A DNA stretch of 51,568 nucleotides from CAJCIY01 sp036379355 (lineage in GTDB: Bacteria; Actinomycetota; Actinomycetes; Mycobacteriales; CAJCIY01): contig DASVGV010000122.1 in NCBI GenBank assembly GCA_036379355.1, positions 1-51,568 on the forward strand, in the 5' to 3' direction. Below the pieces are notes generated by a model, which was given only the letters and a program-made list of their open reading frames with translations, made no database searches and was not told where the DNA came from. The translations under genes and the position numbers were made by a program. Shown piece after piece: positions 47,574 through 51,568 of the stretch. The stretch's first letter is position 1. Every line of letters starts with the position of its first letter.

Positions 47574-48746
47574 GTGGCGAACACCGCCTACTCCGTATCG
47601 CAGACCGAGATCGGCCTCGCAGTCGAGACCGTGCGCGGCACCGCCGTCGCGCCGGCATTCTGGATTCCCGCGAAGAGCCCGAAGTACGAGCCGAAGCTCA
47701 CCCTCATCGCGGACGACACGTTGCAGGGCTCGATGGTCGAGACCTACGACGAGGTGCCGGGGATGCGCTACGACTCCCACGGCTGGGAGGGGTACCCGTA
47801 CCTCGACAGCTTCCCCCTGTTCCTCCGAGCGGAGCTCGGGTCCTCGGACACGCTGACGGCCGCAGGGGCCGCCACCACGCTCTCGGCCGCGGCGATAGCG
47901 GGAGCGGCCACGATCACGACTGCCACCGCTCTCACCGAAGGCAGCTACGTCGTCATCGGCGCGGGGGGCACGCTGGAGACGCGTCTCGTCGCGTCCGTCG
48001 CCACGGACACGGCGACGCTCGCGTTCCCCCTCATCTACGCGCACGCTTCCGGCCAGGCCGTGACGCCGCTCACCACCCACCAGTTCTCGCTCCTGAACAA
48101 CGCCGGCTCCGGCAACCAGCCCCCGTCCGTGACCGTCACGGACTACGACGGCAGCCAGTGGCGGCAGTTGACCGCCGCTCAGTTGGACGAGCTGAACGTG
48201 AAGGGCAACACGACCGGCCTCGCGGACTACACCTGCACGTGGTTCGCCAACGCGTCCACCACGCCCACCGCGCCCACGCCGTCGTACTCCTCGGCGCGCG
48301 CCGTCCCCGGCTGGACGACTTCGGTAGCGATCGGGGGGACCCCCGTCAACTACGTGGAGGACTGGGAGGTCGACATGAAGCGCGGTGTCGAGCCGATCCC
48401 CGCCCTCACCGGGAGCCAGGAGTACTACCTGTACTTCGCCAACGCGCTCACGGCTACCGCGAAGCTCACGATCATCGAGCAGGCCAACTCGCCGCAGTTG
48501 ACCGAGTTCGAGAACGGCACGAAGCAGTCCCTCGACATCACGATCTTCGACATCGGGACCGGGAACGCGCTGAACCTCCACTCGTCGAGCGCCGTCTACA
48601 CCTCGGGCACCGTCGACCGCGGCTCGAAGGGCGAGGTGAAGATCGCGCTCGACGCCGAGCTCCTCCCTTCCGCGGCGGACGCGCTGGCCGGAGGCGTGTC
48701 GCCGCTCCTCGCGACGGTGGCGAACGCGCAGACCGCTCCCTACTGA
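47574..48746 (+). CDS. Major tail (tube) protein
   Basis: 390 residues; GTG preceded by GAAGGAG. Features: VSQTEIGLAVETVRGTAVAPAFWIPAKSPKYEPKLTLIADDTLQGSM, EDWEVDMKRGVEPIPALTGSQEYYLYFANALTATAKLTII and GEVKIALDAELLP, the pattern of actinophage tail tube proteins that begin with a short helix and beta sandwich. A beta-rich insertion lies about 85-160. It is followed by frameshifting chaperone genes, as expected. Confidence 0.88.
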   Translation: MANTAYSVSQTEIGLAVETVRGTAVAPAFWIPAKSPKYEPKLTLIADDTLQGSMVETYDEVPGMRYDSHGWEGYPYLDSFPLFLRAELGSSDTLTAAGAATTLSAAAIAGAATITTATALTEGSYVVIGAGGTLETRLVASVATDTATLAFPLIYAHASGQAVTPLTTHQFSLLNNAGSGNQPPSVTVTDYDGSQWRQLTAAQLDELNVKGNTTGLADYTCTWFANASTTPTAPTPSYSSARAVPGWTTSVAIGGTPVNYVEDWEVDMKRGVEPIPALTGSQEYYLYFANALTATAKLTIIEQANSPQLTEFENGTKQSLDITIFDIGTGNALNLHSSSAVYTSGTVDRGSKGEVKIALDAELLPSAADALAGGVSPLLATVANAQTAPY

Positions 48747-48779
48747 CCCCTCGCTGATCGCACGGCAGACAGGAGAGAA

Positions 48780-49367
48780 ATGCCCAGGACCATCGACCTG
48801 CCCGGAGGGTCCGCGACCCTCCGGGACGCTGAGGAGATCAGCGGGGCGGGCCGCAAGCTCGTCCGCGCCGCGGCGATCGCTGCGTCCTCCGCGTTCGCGA
48901 AGCTCCCGACGGAAGTGACGGAACCGCCGAAGGGGACGGAGAGCGCCGAGGAACGCGCAGCGCGCGCTGCCGCCGTCGAGGACGCGATGAAGGCGGTCGA
49001 GTTCTCCCTCTCGGAAGCCCTCGCGCTGGAGACGCTGCGGGAGGTCTCCGCTGTCGTCTCTGTCGCCGCGTGGACCCTGCCGTACCCGGCGCCGTCGATG
49101 TCGAACATCGGCGAGCTGCCGGGCGACGTCTACGACGCGCTCCTCACCGCGGTAGGAGCAGTGCCCGACGGGGCGCTCGACACGGACTTCTCCCCGACGA
49201 CGGACGCTTCGAGCCCTACCGAAGGGTCCAGCGCCTCCGCTGGGCCCTCGAGCGACGCTCCGCCGAACCCGTCGACAACGACGTCCTCGAGCGGTGGCGG
49301 GAGCACTGCTACCGCAAGCTCTACCCCGGGCTCACCCATGCCGAGTACCTCGCGGAGCCTGCCCTGA
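48780..49367 (+). CDS. Tail assembly chaperone, short form (gpG-like)
   Basis: 195 residues when the frame is read through, but coding bias ends near residue 140. Helical N-terminal domain (GAGRKLVRAAAIAASSAFAKL, AVEDAMKAVEFSLSEALALETLREV). After about 49195 this frame becomes Ser/Thr/Pro low-complexity, which is the signature of reading the wrong frame after the slip site. It lies between tail tube and tape measure like lambda gpG. Confidence 0.8.
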   Translation: MPRTIDLPGGSATLRDAEEISGAGRKLVRAAAIAASSAFAKLPTEVTEPPKGTESAEERAARAAAVEDAMKAVEFSLSEALALETLREVSAVVSVAAWTLPYPAPSMSNIGELPGDVYDALLTAVGAVPDGALDTDFSPTTDASSPTEGSSASAGPSSDAPPNPSTTTSSSGGGSTATASSTPGSPMPSTSRSLP

Positions 49368-49453
49368 CCGTCGACTGGGCGCTCGCCTTCAGCCGCATGG
49401 AGGACGAGATGCAGGAGGCCGAGATCGAGAAGCAGAAGCGGAAGTCTCGCTGA
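48780..49453 (+). CDS. Tail assembly chaperone, -1 frameshift product (gpGT-like)
   Basis: A -1 shift near 49191-49196 (TCC CCG, allowing CCG to re-pair as CCC) joins the upstream helical domain to DDGRFEPYRRVQRLRWALERRSAEP...EYLAEPALTVDWALAFSRMEDEMQEAEIEKQKRKSR, giving about 224 residues. The downstream frame has high third-position GC from the slip onward and no good start of its own. The conserved -1 chaperone frameshift of siphoviruses supports this reading; the exact slip codon is inferred. Confidence 0.8.
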
Positions 49454-49905
49454 TGCCGGTCGACGTCGCCGCCACGATCGCCGGCTTCGACGCGCTCGGG
49501 ACGCGGATGGACGTCGCGGCCCGCGGCATCGCTTCGACCGCAGCGCACCTCGTCCAGGCGGCCGCGATGAAGGCCGCGCCCGTGGGGACGCCGGGCAACT
49601 CCACGAACGCGCCCGGGGACTTGCGAAGGTCCATCGACGTCCAAGGCCCTCGCGCCCTGTCTGCCCACGCGTGGGAGGCCGAGGTCGGGCCCACCACCGC
49701 CTACGGGCGCCAGCGGGAGCTCGGCGGCGAGATCCTCCCGCGGTCAGCACGGATGCTCGCGTTCACGAAGTTCGGGACCCTCTACGTGGTGCCGCGGGTC
49801 TACCAGGAGCCGGAGCCGTACATGAAGCCTGCGCTGGACGAGTCGAGGACCGTGATCGGCTCCGCCGTCACGCGCATCGTCGCGGCCGCGATCGAGGAGA
49901 CCTGA
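49453..49905 (+). CDS. HK97 gp10-like neck/tail completion protein
   Basis: 150 residues; ATG overlaps the chaperone stop. LGTRMDVAARGIASTAAHLVQAAAMKAAPVGTPGNSTNAPGDLRRSIDV...TTAYGRQRELGGEILP...YMKPALDESR follows the HK97 gp10 pattern (helix, A-P-V-x-T-G...L-R-x-S-I, Y-x-x-x-x-E-x-G, P-Y-M-x-P-A). Usually encoded before the tail tube; here it lies after the chaperones. Confidence 0.75.
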   Translation: MPVDVAATIAGFDALGTRMDVAARGIASTAAHLVQAAAMKAAPVGTPGNSTNAPGDLRRSIDVQGPRALSAHAWEAEVGPTTAYGRQRELGGEILPRSARMLAFTKFGTLYVVPRVYQEPEPYMKPALDESRTVIGSAVTRIVAAAIEET

Positions 49906-51568
49906 TGCCCGCCGGAGCCGGGTACCTCCCGCCGGTCGTCGTCACCATCGTCGCGGACGACGCCGACTTCATCGCGAAGCTCGCCGCCGACAAGGCCGCG
50001 CTCGGGGACTTCGCCAAGACGGTCACGAAGACCCAGCTCGGGGCGACGAGCGAGCAGTTCCAGGACGACCTCGTGGCCGCGAAGGTGGAGCTGGCGTCCT
50101 TCGCGAAGCAGGTCACCGACACGCAGCTCGGGGCTGACGCCGCGCCCTTCTGGACGAGCATCGCCGAGCTGCGCGCCACGCTCGCCGCGATGAGCCCGCT
50201 GGGCATCGACGTGACAGCGGACACCGCTGCTGCTCTCGCGAAGATCGAGGCGCTGCGCGGCGCGCTCGCTCTCTCGCAGGTCGACCAGATGGCCCCCGTC
50301 GCGGAAGCCGGCGGGAAGAGGGGGGGAGGGTCGTTCCTCGGCACGCTGCTCGGGGGAGCAGCCGGAGGAAAGGGCGGCGGAGGGTCTGGCCTCGGCCTCG
50401 CCGCCCTGCTCGGCTTCGGCGGCCGCGGAGGCGGGGGGCACCGCACGATGCTCGGGGCCGCCACAGGCGGGCTACTCGGCATGGGGGCGACGTTCGGGTC
50501 AGCGGGGTCCCTGATGGGCTTCGGGGCCGAGCACTTCCTCACCACGGGCCTCGGCGTCCTCGGGTCCGCGGGGATGGCCTCCCTGGGCGGAGCAGCCTTG
50601 GGGGCTACGTCCCTCGGCGTCATGGGCGTCGGCATGGGGACGGACATGGCCGGGCTCGGCCAGGCCGCGGGGGACATCAAGAACGTCACGACCGCGCAGG
50701 AGAACCTCACTGCCGCGGTCGCGGACTACGGCCCGAAGTCCCAGGAGGCAGCGGTCGCGCAGGCGCAGTTGAACACTGCCTTGACGAGCTTCAACCCTGT
50801 CGCCCGGGACGCGGTGGTGCAGGCATCGGGGATGGTCGCGCAGTTCAAGACCATGTTCGACCAGTACACGGGCCTCGCGGAGAAGACGGGAGCGCAGATC
50901 ATCTCCCAGGCGATCGGGGTGGGGGAGAAGTTCCTCCCGACGGTCGGGAAGTACGCCGCGCAGAACATGAAGATCATCCAGTCCGGCCTCCAGCCGCTGT
51001 TCTCGTGGCTGAAGGGGCCAGGGGTAGCTGCCTTCACCACCCTGGAGAACGCGTTCCAGAAGACCCTCCCCGTCGCGGTCCACGCCGGCTCCCAGGCACT
51101 CGAGCTGGTCATGCGCGTCATGGCGAAGCTCGCGCCGCAGACCGGGAAGCTCACGGCCTACCTGAACAAGCTGTTCACCGAGGCGAACCACGCGGACTTC
51201 GGGAAGCTCATGTCGTTCCTCGACAAGGCGATCGCGGACTTCCGCACATGGGAGGGGTTCATCAAGGCCCTGGGCCACGACCTCGTGGAGATGTTCAAGC
51301 CTTCCCTCGGGGCCGGGAGGACGTTCATGACGATCCTCACCGGGCTGCTCGTCCAGGTCGGGAAGTGGCTGAAGGTCGTAGGGGGGAAGGGCGGCGTGCT
51401 CTCGGGGCTGTTCGGGGCGCACCTGGGCGAGTTGAAGGGGATCGGGGGGATCATCAAGAACCTCCTCCCCGCGGTAGAGCAGTTCGCGACGGACTTCATG
51501 CAGGTCGAGCGCGTGGTCGTCGGGTCGATGATGGTCCCGGTCCTGAACGCGATCGCGAAGGCGCTCAG
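49905..51568 (+). CDS. Tape measure protein, N-terminal part (continues at 1)
   Basis: N-terminal 554 residues of the roughly 1,079-residue tape measure, ATG overlapping the upstream stop. Long helices (FIAKLAADKAALGDFAKTVTK, VELASFAKQVT), then Gly-rich and hydrophobic segments (GTLLGGAAGGKGGGG, GLLGMGATFGSAGSLMGFG, GMASLGGAALGATSLGVMGVGM) and further helices. It sets tail length and is ejected ahead of DNA. Open to the window edge and resumes in frame at position 1. Confidence 0.93.
   Translation, partial: MPAGAGYLPPVVVTIVADDADFIAKLAADKAALGDFAKTVTKTQLGATSEQFQDDLVAAKVELASFAKQVTDTQLGADAAPFWTSIAELRATLAAMSPLGIDVTADTAAALAKIEALRGALALSQVDQMAPVAEAGGKRGGGSFLGTLLGGAAGGKGGGGSGLGLAALLGFGGRGGGGHRTMLGAATGGLLGMGATFGSAGSLMGFGAEHFLTTGLGVLGSAGMASLGGAALGATSLGVMGVGMGTDMAGLGQAAGDIKNVTTAQENLTAAVADYGPKSQEAAVAQAQLNTALTSFNPVARDAVVQASGMVAQFKTMFDQYTGLAEKTGAQIISQAIGVGEKFLPTVGKYAAQNMKIIQSGLQPLFSWLKGPGVAAFTTLENAFQKTLPVAVHAGSQALELVMRVMAKLAPQTGKLTAYLNKLFTEANHADFGKLMSFLDKAIADFRTWEGFIKALGHDLVEMFKPSLGAGRTFMTILTGLLVQVGKWLKVVGGKGGVLSGLFGAHLGELKGIGGIIKNLLPAVEQFATDFMQVERVVVGSMMVPVLNAIAKAL
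51430..51568. repeat. Terminal overlap, right copy
   Basis: Identical to 1-139; see the left copy. Removing one copy gives a 51,429-bp circle. Confidence 0.95.

Overview
The window is almost certainly one complete, circularly closed genome of a temperate siphovirus infecting a high-GC actinobacterium. The first 139 bases are repeated exactly as the last 139, and the tape-measure gene runs off the right end and re-enters in frame at the left end. The unique genome is therefore 51,429 bp. An actinobacterial host is suggested by the very high GC content, the many GTG starts in GTGA/ATGA overlaps, a WhiB-type gene, a lipoprotein with a Gram-positive style lipobox, and an attP that copies part of a tRNA-Arg(CCU). 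The host species cannot be read from the sequence.

Layout: 1-6748 holds the tape-measure end and tail-tip/baseplate genes. 6757-11365 is the lysis region: a three-domain endolysin, several small membrane proteins, a PLD-type nuclease, two papain-like proteins and a DUF2945-like protein. 11335-13891 is the integration module: two tyrosine recombinases in tandem and an attP with paired arm sites. 13894-15281 is the lysogeny switch: a lipoprotein and divergent HTH genes around three dyad operators. 15084-30057 is a long rightward early operon: an excisionase-like gene, an IS110-like HhH protein, a PD-(D/E)XK exonuclease, a RecT/Bet annealase, HNH and other nucleases, WhiB, an N-type and a C5-type DNA methyltransferase, a transglycosylase and many small zinc-binding proteins. 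30082-33410 is a leftward block of small accessory genes. 33908-51568 is the rightward packaging, head and tail operon.

The virion genes run: large terminase, portal interrupted by an intein, a Nudix-MuF fusion, tRNA, HAD phosphatase, XkdF-like protease, scaffold-like protein, capsid with an Ig-like insertion, connector genes, tail tube, frameshifting tail chaperones, tape measure. No replicative helicase or polymerase is visible, so replication presumably relies on host enzymes plus RecT and the exonuclease.

The most unusual structure is a set of at least twelve stem-loops inside coding sequence at 15928-16109, 17125-17408 and 17615-17835. Most have 10-11 bp arms and a loop of exactly 30 nt. 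In the two larger arrays they repeat every 57 bp (19 codons) with a 7-nt spacer close to ACCCTCT. The arms differ between hairpins but stay complementary, including one compensatory change between copies. They sit in low-complexity parts of three consecutive genes, the middle of which encodes the IS110-like protein. I know of no described phage element of this kind. Other notable points are a leader motif GACCTTGGGAGG shared by five lysogeny/accessory transcripts, a structured non-coding region at 27199-27760, a likely frameshift at 47075-47534, and the Nudix-MuF fusion.
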